64,000 nt of DNA from Demequina sp. NBRC 110052 (GTDB lineage: Bacteria; Actinomycetota; Actinomycetes; Actinomycetales; Demequinaceae), in contig NZ_BBRI01000003.1 in the NCBI RefSeq assembly GCF_002090075.1, positions 372,001 through 436,000 of the forward strand, read 5' to 3'. The position numbers were made by a program, and so were the translations under genes. Shown piece by piece: positions 48,856-58,292 of this stretch. Below the pieces are notes generated by a model. The model searched no databases. It was given only the letters and a program-made list of their open reading frames with translations, and had not been told where the DNA came from. The first letter of the stretch is position 1. Each line of letters begins with the position of its first letter.

Positions 48856-50544
48856 TCAGCCGATCTCGAGCGGCGTGTGCATCACCTGCAGCGCGCCGTC
48901 AGGATCCAGCATCGCGGCCTGACGTCGCTCCCACGCACTGTCGCGCGAAGGGAAGTCAGTGCGCAGATGGCCGCCGCGGGTCTCCTCGCGCAGCAGCGCC
49001 GTGCGCGTGAGCACCGAGGCAGCCTGCAGCACGTTGGTCGTCTCCCACTCGGCCACCTGAGGCTCGGGCCCTTCGGCCTCAGTGTGGAAGCGGTGCCGCA
49101 GGCGCTCCAGCTTGACCTCGGCACGCGCGAGCCCCTCAGCATCACGCACCGCGCCTGCACCCTGGTGAGTGACCGACTGGATGCGCCCCCGCTGAGTCGC
49201 GGGCACGAGCGACGCAGGCCCCGACCGGTCCGCAGGCTCGTGCTGCGCGACCACGCCGTCCGCGACGACCGTCGCCGCGTCCTTCGCGGCGCGCGTGGCG
49301 AACACCAGCCCCTCGAGCAGCGAGTTGGAGGCGAGGCGGTTGGCGCCGTGCACGCCCGAGCACGCTGCCTCGCCCACCGCGTACAGGCCGGGGCGCGTCG
49401 AGCGTCCACGCAGGTCGGTGAGGATGCCACCCGAGTGGAAGTGCTGCGCTGGCGCGACGGGGATGAGGTCCTCACCCATGTCGATGCCACGCTCGGCGAG
49501 GCGCGCGTGGATGGTGGGGAATCGCTCGCGCAGGAAGTCGCCGCCCAGGTGGCGGCAGTCGAGGAAGACGTTCTCCGACTCCTCCTCGGCCATCATCGCG
49601 ACGATGCCCTTGGACACGACGTCGCGCGGCGCGAGCTCCGCGAGCTCGTGTCGGCCCACCATGAAGCGCTCGCCCTCGGCGTTCAGCAGGTAGGCGCCCT
49701 CGCCGCGCACGGCCTCAGAGATCAGCGGCAGCTGACCCAGCGCGGACGACCCCTCCCACAGCACGGTCGGGTGGAACTGCACGAACTCCATGTCCGCCAC
49801 CGCGGCACCCGCGCGCAGCGCGGCGGTAAGCCCGTCGGCGGTCGCCGACGCCGGGTTGGTCGAGGAGCGGAACAGCTGGCCGATGCCGCCGGTGGCGACG
49901 ACCACCGCCTTGGACAGCGCGGCCCCGACGCCGTCGCGCGAGCCCTCGCCGATGACGTGCAGCGTGACGCCGCAGATGGGGCCGGGGCGTCCGTCGGCAT
50001 CGGGCGCCGCGGTCAGCAGGTCGACGACCATCGCATGCTCGATGACCTCGATGCCAGGGTCGTTGCGCACTGCCTCGAGCTGCGCGATGAGCGCCCGCGA
50101 GATCTCGGCGCCCGTGGCGTCACCGCCGGCGTGCGCGATGCGATCGCGGTGGTGTCCGCCCTCGCGCGTCAGCGTGATCGAGCCGTCCGCGCCCGTGTCG
50201 AAGTTGGCGCCGCGCCCCACGAGCTCGCGCACACGATCGGGGCCCTCGGTGACGAGCGCGCGCACCGCCTCCTCGGAGCACGTGCCTGCGCCCGCGACGA
50301 GCGTGTCCTGCAGGTGTTCCTCGGGCGTGTCCTCGGGGTCGAGCGCCGCCGCGATGCCGCCCTGGGCCCACACCGTCGAGCCCGAGCTGAGCACGCCCTT
50401 GGTGACCACGAGCACGCGGTCCACCTTCTGGCGCAGCTCGAGCGCCGCGGTGAGCCCGGCGATGCCGGATCCGACGACCACCACGTCGGCCTCGACGGTC
50501 CAGCCGGGCGCGGGCGCGCGCAGCCGTTGCACGAATCGGGTCAT
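48856..50544 (-). CDS. nadB: L-aspartate oxidase
   Basis: This 562-aa FAD enzyme oxidises aspartate to iminoaspartate in de novo NAD synthesis. It has VVGSGIAGLTAALEL, the SSGSTVWAQGGIAAAL loop, EGGHHRDRIAHAGGDATG, the active-site HPTVLWEG region and EAACSGVHGANRLASNSLLEG. It belongs to the minus-strand block after panD, 83 bp away. Confidence 0.95.
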   Translation of the reverse strand: MTRFVQRLRAPAPGWTVEADVVVVGSGIAGLTAALELRQKVDRVLVVTKGVLSSGSTVWAQGGIAAALDPEDTPEEHLQDTLVAGAGTCSEEAVRALVTEGPDRVRELVGRGANFDTGADGSITLTREGGHHRDRIAHAGGDATGAEISRALIAQLEAVRNDPGIEVIEHAMVVDLLTAAPDADGRPGPICGVTLHVIGEGSRDGVGAALSKAVVVATGGIGQLFRSSTNPASATADGLTAALRAGAAVADMEFVQFHPTVLWEGSSALGQLPLISEAVRGEGAYLLNAEGERFMVGRHELAELAPRDVVSKGIVAMMAEEESENVFLDCRHLGGDFLRERFPTIHARLAERGIDMGEDLIPVAPAQHFHSGGILTDLRGRSTRPGLYAVGEAACSGVHGANRLASNSLLEGLVFATRAAKDAATVVADGVVAQHEPADRSGPASLVPATQRGRIQSVTHQGAGAVRDAEGLARAEVKLERLRHRFHTEAEGPEPQVAEWETTNVLQAASVLTRTALLREETRGGHLRTDFPSRDSAWERRQAAMLDPDGALQVMHTPLEIG

Positions 50545-50627
50545 GCGCTCACTCTAGGACCGGTCGCGGCACATGCCCGACGCGGCGGCCGGGCACCGCG
50601 CCCGGGCGACCCGAGCGTCGGGCTGGC

Positions 50628-51104
50628 TCAGGCTCCGGGCGTGCCGTGGTGGTAGGCGTCCCAGCCCTCGGAGCGGAACTGGTGCACGGGCAGACCCGAG
50701 CGCTCAAGCCCGGTGCCCTCGGGCACCTGGCCCGGCTCGTCGGAGCACTCGACCACCCTGTTGTCGCCGTCGACGAATACGACGTGCGGCTCGAAGGTGC
50801 GCGCCTCCTCGTCGGCGAGCATGCCGTAGCCGATCACGATCACCAGGTCGCCGGGGTGCACGAGGTGCGCCGCCGCGCCGTTGATGCAGATCTGGCCCGA
50901 GCCCGCGTCACCCGGGATGGCGTACGTGGTGAGGCGCGCCCCGTTGGTGACGTCGACGACGTCCACCTGCTGGCCCGGCAGCAGGTCGGCCGCCTCCATC
51001 AGGTCTGCGTCGATCGTGATCGAGCCGACGTAGTGCAGGTCGGCCTGCGTGACGGTCGCGCGATGGATCTTGGAGATCATCATCGGGCGCTGCAGCGAGG
51101 TCAT
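50628..51104 (-). CDS. panD: Aspartate 1-decarboxylase (pyruvoyl enzyme)
   Basis: This 158-aa PanD makes beta-alanine. The self-cleavage site is Gly27-Ser28 in [10 protein letters not shown], and [12 protein letters not shown] and IGYGML are conserved. The C-terminal tail is about 20-30 residues longer than the E. coli enzyme. A start at the Met8/Met9 pair is possible. It lies 28 bp downstream of panC. Confidence 0.95.
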   Translation of the reverse strand: MTSLQRPMMISKIHRATVTQADLHYVGSITIDADLMEAADLLPGQQVDVVDVTNGARLTTYAIPGDAGSGQICINGAAAHLVHPGDLVIVIGYGMLADEEARTFEPHVVFVDGDNRVVECSDEPGQVPEGTGLERSGLPVHQFRSEGWDAYHHGTPGA

Positions 51105-51132
51105 GGTGTCCTTCCAGTCGTGGGCGCGGCGA

Positions 51133-51987
51133 TCAGCCGATGCGCACCGGCACGTTGTCGATCAGGCGCGTCGCACCCACGCGGGCCGCGACGGCGATCA
51201 CCGCATCTCCACGGTATCCCGCCGGGAGCGGCTGCGCGTCCGCGGGGTTCATCGCCTCGAGATAGTCGACCTGCACACCCTCGGTCGCGTCGAGCACGCG
51301 GCGCCCGTCCGTGAGTGCGTCCGCGAGTGGCTCGCCGAGCTCAAGCGCTGCCGTGACTGCCTCGAGCGATCGCGACAGCGACAGCGCGCTCGCGCGCTCG
51401 CTGGCGCTGAGGTGCACGTTGCGCGAGGACAGCGCGAGCCCGTCGGGGTCGCGCTGTGTGGGCACGCCGATCACGTCGACGGGCACGTTGAGGTCGCGCA
51501 CCATGGCGCGGATGGCGAGGAGCTGCTGGGCGTCCTTCTGACCGAAGTACGCACGGTCGGGGCGCGTGAGGTTTAGCAGCTTGAGCACGACCGTGAGCAC
51601 GCCATCGAAGTGGCCGGGCCGATGCGCACCCTCGAGGACGTCGCCGAGCGTGCCCGCGCTCACGCGCACCACGGGATCGCCGCCCGGGTAGACGGTCTCC
51701 ACGTTGGGCGCGAACAGCACGTCGACGCCCGCGTCCTCAAGCAGCTGCGCGTCCGCCTCGAGCGTGCGCGGGTAGCGCTGCAGGTCGTTCGCGTCGTCGA
51801 ACTGGAGGGGGTTGACGAAGATCGTGGCGACGACCTGATCGTTCGCCTCGCGGGCGGCGCGCACGAGTGCGAGGTGGCCCTCGTGCAGGGCGCCCATGGT
51901 CATGACGACGGCGCGACTGCCTGCCGAGCCGTCGGCCGAGAACGGCGCGAGCGCGTCGAGCTCGGCGGGGGTGGTGACGAACCTCAT
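51133..51987 (-). CDS. panC: Pantothenate synthetase
   Basis: This 284-aa PanC condenses pantoate and beta-alanine with ATP. It has [15 protein letters not shown] (HIGH-like), [18 protein letters not shown] and [11 protein letters not shown]. The ATG overlaps the stop of the DUF2520 gene (ATGA). Confidence 0.96.
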   Translation of the reverse strand: MRFVTTPAELDALAPFSADGSAGSRAVVMTMGALHEGHLALVRAAREANDQVVATIFVNPLQFDDANDLQRYPRTLEADAQLLEDAGVDVLFAPNVETVYPGGDPVVRVSAGTLGDVLEGAHRPGHFDGVLTVVLKLLNLTRPDRAYFGQKDAQQLLAIRAMVRDLNVPVDVIGVPTQRDPDGLALSSRNVHLSASERASALSLSRSLEAVTAALELGEPLADALTDGRRVLDATEGVQVDYLEAMNPADAQPLPAGYRGDAVIAVAARVGATRLIDNVPVRIG

Positions 51988-52916
51988 CGATCCTCCTGCG
52001 GGGCCGCGCTCTCGGACAGGCTGAGTGCGGCGATCACGCTCGCATAGCCATCGGCAGCGAGCCGCCCGCCAGCGTAGGCCAGATCTGCGGTGGCCTGCGC
52101 CATGGCGCGGTAGGCGGCGAGCGCCTCCGGCATGCCTGCGAGCGATGCGAGGTGCGCGGCGACGGTGCCGGAGTCGCCTCGCACCACCGGACCCGTCAGG
52201 GTGGAGACCGCACCCGGCGCATCGCCGAGCGCGCCGTCGATCGAGGCGCGCGTGAGCGGGCCGAGCACGCGGGCCGGCTCCTCGACCCCGATGCGCGCGA
52301 GCATCGCGCTCGCCTGCGCCACGGCGGTGACCACGTGGTTCCCGCCGTGCACGAGAGCCGCGTGATAGGCGACCCGATCCTCCTCGGCGATCACCACCGG
52401 CTCGCCGCCGATCTCGACCGCGAGCGCCTGCGCGATCGGCAGGACGGGCGCGGCGGCCGTGACGGCGAAGGCGGCGTCGCGCAGGCGAGCGAGGTCAAGG
52501 CTGGTGCCGGTGAAGGTCATGGCGGGGTGGATCGCGAGCGGGATCGCGCCTGCCGCACGCGCCTCCGCGAGGATGCCGACGCCGTGGCGGCCTGCGCAGT
52601 GCGCCGCCAGCTGGCCCGCACGCCACGCGCCGACGGTGGCCAGCCCGGCGACGAGCGGCTCGAGGGCGTCGTCCGGCACGGTCAGGAGCACCAGTTCGGC
52701 TCGGCGGACCACCTCGTCGGGGTCGAGCCGGGGCACTCCCGGCAGGAGCGTCTCAATGCGCGAGACGGACTCGGCAGACGAGCCCGACGCCCCGACCACC
52801 TCGTGGCCCGCCTCCCGCAGCGCGGCACCGAGCACGGCGCCGACGCGACCCGCACCCACGATGCCGACGGCGAGCCTCCCGGGGCGCTGAGCGGGATCGG
52901 CTGGCTGCGCGCTCAT
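51984..52916 (-). CDS. Rossmann/DUF2520 oxidoreductase in the pantothenate operon
   Basis: This 310-aa protein has an N-terminal NAD(P) Rossmann domain (GIVGAGRVGAVLGAAL) and a C-terminal helical DUF2520 domain (HGGNHVVTAVAQA). It resembles 6-phosphogluconate dehydrogenase-like reductases. The ATGA overlap with panC suggests a role in pantothenate synthesis, possibly as a ketopantoate reductase, because no panE is visible here. This is inference; the family has no confirmed function that I can cite. Confidence 0.85.
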   Translation of the reverse strand: MSAQPADPAQRPGRLAVGIVGAGRVGAVLGAALREAGHEVVGASGSSAESVSRIETLLPGVPRLDPDEVVRRAELVLLTVPDDALEPLVAGLATVGAWRAGQLAAHCAGRHGVGILAEARAAGAIPLAIHPAMTFTGTSLDLARLRDAAFAVTAAAPVLPIAQALAVEIGGEPVVIAEEDRVAYHAALVHGGNHVVTAVAQASAMLARIGVEEPARVLGPLTRASIDGALGDAPGAVSTLTGPVVRGDSGTVAAHLASLAGMPEALAAYRAMAQATADLAYAGGRLAADGYASVIAALSLSESAAPQEDR

Positions 52917-54541
52917 GCCTGCTCCGCGCCTGGCACCACGGGCGTCTCGGTGGTCAGGGCGTCGGGCGCGACCGTGAGGTCGTCAGCGGCGAGCACGTCG
53001 TCGAGGCTGGGCGCGACCGTGGCCATCCACTGCTCCGAACTCTGCGTGCGTCGGCTCCTGCGCGCCCGCGCCGCCTGCTCCTCCACGAGGGCGAACGCGT
53101 CCCGCAGCGCGAGGTGGTGCGCCACGGGCGTGACGGGTCCGGGCGTCGAGTGGAGCTCGACGTTCGCGAGCCCTGCGGCGCGCTGCAGCGGACCCTGCGA
53201 CAGCCCGATGGACTGGGTCCTCTCGTGCGGCACGACCATCAGCTCGCGCACAAACAGGCCGCGGCGGATGAGCAGCGCCGTCTCGGTCGCGCGCACCCCG
53301 CGGTGCTTCCACTGCCACGGATCGAACCAGCGCGACTCGCGCGGCGAGGCGACGAAGCCTCCGTCAGTGCCGACGCCGGACATCGCTCGCGACACCGTGC
53401 CCTCCGGGTCGGGGTCGCCCAGGTCGGGCAGCACGAGCCACAGCGCCGTCAACGCATCGGCGCGCGTGCCCACCGGCAGCAACGTCGAGACGGAGGCCGT
53501 CTGATCCACCTGGTAACCCGCCACATTCACGGTGAGTCGCCACCAGTCCTTGCGCCGCCACAGCAGCGTCTGGCGCAGGCGCACCGCCTGCACGCGACCC
53601 GGCGGCACCGTCTGACGGCGCGTCTCCAGCAGTCCGTGGCGCAGGCGCACGCCGTCCGCGGAGATGCCCGCGACGAAGCCGAAGCCCGTGCTCAGTCGGC
53701 CCCAGATCACGCCCACGAAGGCGAACAGCAGCGGCAGCGCCGCCGCCACGGAGCCGCCCACGAAGGCGATCAGGATCTCCTGCACGTCCCGACCGAACGC
53801 GAGCACGGCGATCAGCCACGCGATCGGCACCACGGCCAGCGCGAGCACGGGACCGCTCAGCACGATCGACGCGATCAGGCGCCCCAGCGGCACCTGAAGC
53901 ACATCGCGCTCGGCCGCCGCCGCGAACTGCGGCACCCCGACGTCCTGGCCGGGGATGACGTCCCGCAGGCTGGGCGCGGGGGCGAGCGCCGGTTCTGACC
54001 CGGCCGCCGCGTCGGGCGTGGGCCGCTCCGCACGCAGGCCCGCGGCCAGCACGAGGATCTCGTTGCGCAGGGCCTCCGCGTCGGCGAGGCGCAGGTACTC
54101 GAGCGCCACCGTCGACCCCTCGCCGCCCGCGACCTCGACCCGCAGCGCCGCGAAGCCGAAGATCCGCGCCACGAGTGGCTGCACCACGTCGACCGCCTGC
54201 AGGCGGTCAAGTCGCGCCTGCATGAACTGGCGGAACAGGATGCCCTTGCGCAGCTCGACCGCCGCATCAGTGATGCGGTACGTCCGCATGCGCCACGACA
54301 GGAAGCCACCGCCGATCACGAACAGCGCACCCACCACGGCGACAGCCGCGAGCACGATGATGCCCGGGTGGAAGGTCCCGTCGTCGTCGCCCATGCCGCC
54401 CGCCCACGCAGGGGCGTTGTTGATGAACCAGTACGCACCGACCGCCGCGATCACCGACCAGCCGCCCAGGAACGGCGAGACGGGATGCAGGCGAGTCCAG
54501 TCGCGAGGCGCGGCGTGGACCGTGGGTGCCGTGGAGGTCAC
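52913..54541 (-). CDS. Membrane protein with bacterial PH (bPH2/YdbS-YdbT-like) domains
   Basis: This 542-aa protein has a membrane pair (about residues 25-80), a bPH2 domain (RTYRITDAAVELRKGILFRQ and DVVQPLVARIFGFAALRVEV), a second membrane pair (about 220-270), and two more PH-like blocks (FVAGISADGVRLRHG; GVRATETALLIRRG). It resembles YdbT. Overlaps with both neighbours (ATGA) show an operon. Function unknown, probably envelope stress or membrane organisation. Confidence 0.85.
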   Translation of the reverse strand: MTSTAPTVHAAPRDWTRLHPVSPFLGGWSVIAAVGAYWFINNAPAWAGGMGDDDGTFHPGIIVLAAVAVVGALFVIGGGFLSWRMRTYRITDAAVELRKGILFRQFMQARLDRLQAVDVVQPLVARIFGFAALRVEVAGGEGSTVALEYLRLADAEALRNEILVLAAGLRAERPTPDAAAGSEPALAPAPSLRDVIPGQDVGVPQFAAAAERDVLQVPLGRLIASIVLSGPVLALAVVPIAWLIAVLAFGRDVQEILIAFVGGSVAAALPLLFAFVGVIWGRLSTGFGFVAGISADGVRLRHGLLETRRQTVPPGRVQAVRLRQTLLWRRKDWWRLTVNVAGYQVDQTASVSTLLPVGTRADALTALWLVLPDLGDPDPEGTVSRAMSGVGTDGGFVASPRESRWFDPWQWKHRGVRATETALLIRRGLFVRELMVVPHERTQSIGLSQGPLQRAAGLANVELHSTPGPVTPVAHHLALRDAFALVEEQAARARRSRRTQSSEQWMATVAPSLDDVLAADDLTVAPDALTTETPVVPGAEQA

Positions 54542-55014
54542 AGCCCCGCCAGCTTCGCCTCGCCCTGCGACGTCAGGCGGTCGCGCAGGCGCGCGGCCTC
54601 GTCCGTCGGCACTCCCGAGAGCGACGCATCCGTGCCGGGCGACGCCGTGTGCAGCTGCACGCGCGCGATGCCGAGCGACCGCGCGATCGGGCCCGCCTGC
54701 ACCTCCACGTACTGCATGCGACCGTACGGCACCACGGTGACGGTCTTGAACAGGCGTCCGCGCTTGACGATCAGGTCATCCTCACGCTCCGACCACGCAT
54801 GCGCGCCCACCTGGCGGACCAGCACGTACGCCGTCCACGCGACGCCGATCACCACCACAACCAGGGGCGTCCATGCCCAGCCGCCCACCAGCAGTCCCAG
54901 CACAGTCGCGCCGGCGATCAGCACCAGAGCGGGCAGCGCCAAGGAGCCCAGCCGGGCGGGGATCAGGCGTCGGTCAGCGTAAGTCCACGTCGCACCTTCA
55001 GGTTCGAACCACAT
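54538..55014 (-). CDS. Small bPH2 domain membrane protein (YdbS-like)
   Basis: This 158-aa protein has two membrane helices (about residues 23-65) and a bPH2 domain (REDDLIVKRGRLFKTVTVVPYGRMQYVEV, IARSLGIARVQLHT). It is the YdbS-like partner of the larger downstream PH protein; the genes overlap by ATGA. ATG 55014 follows GGAG. Confidence 0.86.
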   Translation of the reverse strand: MWFEPEGATWTYADRRLIPARLGSLALPALVLIAGATVLGLLVGGWAWTPLVVVVIGVAWTAYVLVRQVGAHAWSEREDDLIVKRGRLFKTVTVVPYGRMQYVEVQAGPIARSLGIARVQLHTASPGTDASLSGVPTDEAARLRDRLTSQGEAKLAGL

Positions 55015-55057
55015 GGCTCCAGTCTGCCAAATCCGCACGCGCCGCCCCTCCTTCCGC

Positions 55058-55146
55058 AGAACGAACCAGCACGAGTGCGACACCCCGATGCAGATGCGGG
55101 CAGCGCGCGTTGCAGACGGCGTGTCGGGCCCAGAACGGTTCGCACT
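55058..55146. repeat. Intergenic hairpin element F (AGTGCGAACC type, 89 bp)
   Basis: Read on the minus strand the arms are AGTGCGAACCG and TGGTTCGTTCT, with inner arms CGACACGCCG and CGGGGTGTCG (9 of 10 paired). It has the same 89-bp span and right arm as element C, but in opposite orientation. It lies between DUF3180 and the small bPH2 gene. Confidence 0.82.
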
Positions 55147-55191
55147 GCCCGGGGCGGGGCGATCGGGCGAGTATCGGAAGACGAGGCCTGC

Positions 55192-55671
55192 TCAGACCGT
55201 CGCGCCCGACGCGGGACCGTCCAGGTCGTCGTCGTCATGGTCCTCGGTGCGGCACCAGCGCTCGGCGACCGCGCCCGCGGCCAGCAGGGCGAGCGCCGCT
55301 ACCGCGGACACGAGCGCCTCGACCGCGATCGACCTGCGCGGACCGTGACCCCAGTCCGGCACCAGCGCGAGCGCATAGCCGACCAGACCACCCGCGAGCA
55401 CGGCACCCGCATACGCGCACGCCTGCGCATACGCCGCAGTCGCCACCGCGCGCCCCGCATCCAGATGCGGACGGTCGCCCTTCTTGTAGGCGCGCACCGT
55501 CCAGCCGAGCGCGAGCGACACGGCGCCGCCCACCAGGCACACCACCGTCATCGTGAACGGGACCGCGACAGGCACACGCCCTGCATTCAGCGCCAGCATG
55601 GACACCAGCCAGCCGACCGCCGTCGCCCCGCCCCCGAGCGCGGCCAGCCGCGTCCAGGTCAGGTGCTTCAC
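55192..55671 (-). CDS. DUF3180 membrane protein
   Basis: This 159-aa actinobacterial protein has about four membrane helices and ends in an acidic tail (EDHDDDDLDG). The DUF3180 family regularly follows folK in actinobacteria; its function is unknown. The GTG start overlaps the folBK stop (GTGA). Confidence 0.85.
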   Translation of the reverse strand: MKHLTWTRLAALGGGATAVGWLVSMLALNAGRVPVAVPFTMTVVCLVGGAVSLALGWTVRAYKKGDRPHLDAGRAVATAAYAQACAYAGAVLAGGLVGYALALVPDWGHGPRRSIAVEALVSAVAALALLAAGAVAERWCRTEDHDDDDLDGPASGATV

Positions 55672-56885
55672 GGGCCGTACGGGGACGGGTCGTTCTCGTC
55701 GCTGTCACCCTCGGCGGGCTCGCCGGCGTCCTCGACGGGCTCGGGCGCGAAGTCGCCCCCGGCATCGGGCACGACGAAGTCCTCGTCGGCGGCATCATGC
55801 GTCGGCTCCGAGCCCCCGGCGACCGCCGCGTCGGAGTCGGCGCCCGGTGCCGCACCCGCGTCGGACGCCTGCGGCTGCGCGACCACCTGCACCCCGCTGA
55901 GGTCCACGCGCTGCACCAGGTCGCCTACGCGACCTCCGTGCGACCCCGGGAGCACCGCGTCGGCATCGAGCGCCGCCCACGGCGACAGGACGAAGCCACG
56001 CTCGTGCGCACGGGGATGCGGCAGCGTGAGATCGGCCGTCTCGCCCACCAGGTCCCCGAACGCGATGATGTCGATGTCCAGCGTGCGCGGACCGTTCTCC
56101 ACCGTGCGCTCACGCCCGTAGACCATCTCGATCCCCTGGCACGCCTGCAGCAGCTCGCGCGGCGACAGCGACGTGCTCACGTTGATGACCGCGTTGAAAT
56201 AGTCGGGCTGCGGCGGGCCGCCGACGGGCGTGGTTTGCACGAGCGGCGATGCGCCCGTCACCTGGATGCCCGTGATGCGGTGCAGGTCGGCCAGCGCGGA
56301 GCTCAGCGTCTGCGCCATGTCGCCCAGGTTCGCCCCCAGCGCGAGCACGGCCTTCACGGGCTGATCCGGCCGCGCATCGAACTCATCCGTGCTCGGCGCG
56401 GGACTGCCGAGCGCCAACGGGTCGTCCGGCATGCCTGCGGACGAGCCGATGCGCTTGTCCGACCACAGCCCACCCGTGCGCAGATCGCGCCGGATGCGCA
56501 CCGTCACATCCTTGAACTCCACATGCAGCGGCGCCTGCGGCTTGTGGACGATCACATCCACGCACTGCACGCCCTCCATCTCGAGGATCGCGAGCGCGAT
56601 GTGCTCCGCGACGGTCTCGAGCAGATTGGACGGATCGCCCGCGAGGATCCCGGCCGCCTTGTCGGCGATATCCGAGTAGTTGAGAGTGCGCGTCAGATCG
56701 TCCGAGCTGGCCGCGGCGCGAGTCGAGACATGCGCGACCACATCGGCGAAGAACAGCTGACCGGTCTCGCGCTCAGAGCTGTAGACGCCGTGCGAACCCT
56801 TCACGCGGATGCCATGCACCGCGATCTGGTCCAGCTCGATGCCGTCCTTGACGTACGGGGTCGCGTAGATGCCCATGTCCCTCAT
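55668..56885 (-). CDS. folK: Bifunctional dihydroneopterin aldolase / HPPK (FolB-FolK fusion)
   Basis: This 405-aa fusion has a FolB domain at about residues 15-135 (IAVHGIRVKGSHGVYSSER, LNYSDIADKAAGIL, LLETVAEHIA). A linker follows, then a FolK domain at about 175-320 (LALGANLGDMAQTL, RTLDIDIIAFGD, LPHPRAHERGFVLSPW). The tail is acidic and Ala/Asp-rich. It performs two consecutive steps of folate synthesis. The ATG overlaps the folP stop (ATGA). Confidence 0.95.
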   Translation of the reverse strand: MRDMGIYATPYVKDGIELDQIAVHGIRVKGSHGVYSSERETGQLFFADVVAHVSTRAAASSDDLTRTLNYSDIADKAAGILAGDPSNLLETVAEHIALAILEMEGVQCVDVIVHKPQAPLHVEFKDVTVRIRRDLRTGGLWSDKRIGSSAGMPDDPLALGSPAPSTDEFDARPDQPVKAVLALGANLGDMAQTLSSALADLHRITGIQVTGASPLVQTTPVGGPPQPDYFNAVINVSTSLSPRELLQACQGIEMVYGRERTVENGPRTLDIDIIAFGDLVGETADLTLPHPRAHERGFVLSPWAALDADAVLPGSHGGRVGDLVQRVDLSGVQVVAQPQASDAGAAPGADSDAAVAGGSEPTHDAADEDFVVPDAGGDFAPEPVEDAGEPAEGDSDENDPSPYGP

Positions 56886-57718
56886 CGTGCCCTGTGTGAG
56901 GTGTTTGTCAACGCGGACACGACGGCGATCGCATCGCGCGCGGCCGCCGCATCGTGCACGCGCACGCCCCACACGCCTCGCAACGCCGACGCGGTGGTCA
57001 CCGCCGTCGTCGCATGCTCCCTCGCACTCGGGTCGGCGCCGTCGCCGCCCACCGCCGCGATCGCGGCGCCCAGGAAACGCTTGCGGCTCGCACCGATGAG
57101 GACGCGGTGCCCACGGGCCCAGTCCAGGTCGGCGAGCAGCGGCCAGTTCGAGTCCGTGACCTTCGCGAAGCCCAGACCGGGGTCGAGGATGACCCGGCTC
57201 TCGTCGACTCCCGCGCGCGTCAGCGCGTCCACGCGCGCCGCGAGCTCGTCGCCCACCTCGCGCACGATGTCCTCATAGACGTCCGCCGCGTCCATCTCGT
57301 GAGAGTGCGCACGCCAGTGCATCGCGACGTAATCGCACCCGAGCTCCGCCACCGCAGGCGCCATGCGCGCGTCCGCAAGGCCTCCGCTGACGTCGTTGAC
57401 GACGCTCGCGCCAGCGCTCACCGCAGCCACCGCCGTGTCCGCGTGCATGGTGTCGATGCTCGTCGCGACGCCCGCTTCCGTCAGCGCCTCGATCACTGGG
57501 ATCACACGCTCGCGCTCCTCGCTGGGCGCCACTCGCGCGGCGCCGGGCCTGGTCGACTCCCCGCCCACGTCCACGAGCGCCGCCCCGTCGGCAGCCAGGC
57601 GGAGTCCCTGCGCGACCGCAGCGTCCACATCCGTCCACCGGCCGCCATCCGAGAACGAGTCAGGGGTGACGTTGAGGATGCCCATCACCAGCGTCGGGCG
57701 TGTGGTCTGGCCCCCCAT
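56882..57718 (-). CDS. folP: Dihydropteroate synthase
   Basis: This 278-aa DHPS has GILNVTPDSFSDGG, DVGGESTRPGA, NDVSGG and the C-terminal RVHDAAAARDA. It joins pABA to the pterin and is the sulfonamide target. It lies 4 bp downstream of folE. Confidence 0.96.
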   Translation of the reverse strand: MGGQTTRPTLVMGILNVTPDSFSDGGRWTDVDAAVAQGLRLAADGAALVDVGGESTRPGAARVAPSEERERVIPVIEALTEAGVATSIDTMHADTAVAAVSAGASVVNDVSGGLADARMAPAVAELGCDYVAMHWRAHSHEMDAADVYEDIVREVGDELAARVDALTRAGVDESRVILDPGLGFAKVTDSNWPLLADLDWARGHRVLIGASRKRFLGAAIAAVGGDGADPSAREHATTAVTTASALRGVWGVRVHDAAAARDAIAVVSALTNTSHRAR

Positions 57719-57722
57719 GGCG

Positions 57723-58289
57723 CTACTTCCCGACGATGAGGCTCATCGCCTCCGCACGCGTCGCACTGTTGCGCATCACGCCGCGCACCGAGGACGTCAC
57801 CGTGCGCGAACCGGGCTTGCGGATGCCTCGCATCGACATGCACAGATGCTCCGCCTCGACCACCACGATCACGCCGCGAGCGCCCAGATGCTCCACGAGC
57901 GCGTCCGCGACCTGCGTCGTGAGACGTTCCTGCACCTGCGGGCGCCGTGCGTACAGCTCCACCAGGCGCGCGAGCTTCGACAGCCCCGTGATGCGGCCGT
58001 CCGGACCGGGGATGTAGCCCACGTGCGCGACGCCGTGGAACGGCACCAGGTGGTGCTCGCACATCGAGTACAGCTCGATGTCCTTCACGAGGATCATCTC
58101 CTCGTGGCCCAGCTCGAACACGGCGCTGAGCACCTCGGCGGGGTCCTTGTCGAGCCCCGCGAAGAACTCCTCATACGCGCGCGCCACGCGGGCAGGCGTC
58201 TCGACCAGACCGTCGCGGTCCGGGTCCTCGCCCACGGCCGCGAGAATCTCGCGCACCGCCGCCTCGATGCGGGGCTTGTCGACAGCCAT
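57723..58289 (-). CDS. folE: GTP cyclohydrolase I
   Basis: This 188-aa enzyme has zinc ligands in [11 protein letters not shown] and [11 protein letters not shown]. It opens the folate pathway from GTP. The start is 3 bp past the ftsH stop, so ftsH-folE-folP-folBK form one operon. Confidence 0.97.
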   Translation of the reverse strand: MAVDKPRIEAAVREILAAVGEDPDRDGLVETPARVARAYEEFFAGLDKDPAEVLSAVFELGHEEMILVKDIELYSMCEHHLVPFHGVAHVGYIPGPDGRITGLSKLARLVELYARRPQVQERLTTQVADALVEHLGARGVIVVVEAEHLCMSMRGIRKPGSRTVTSSVRGVMRNSATRAEAMSLIVGK

Positions 58290-58292
58290 CGA

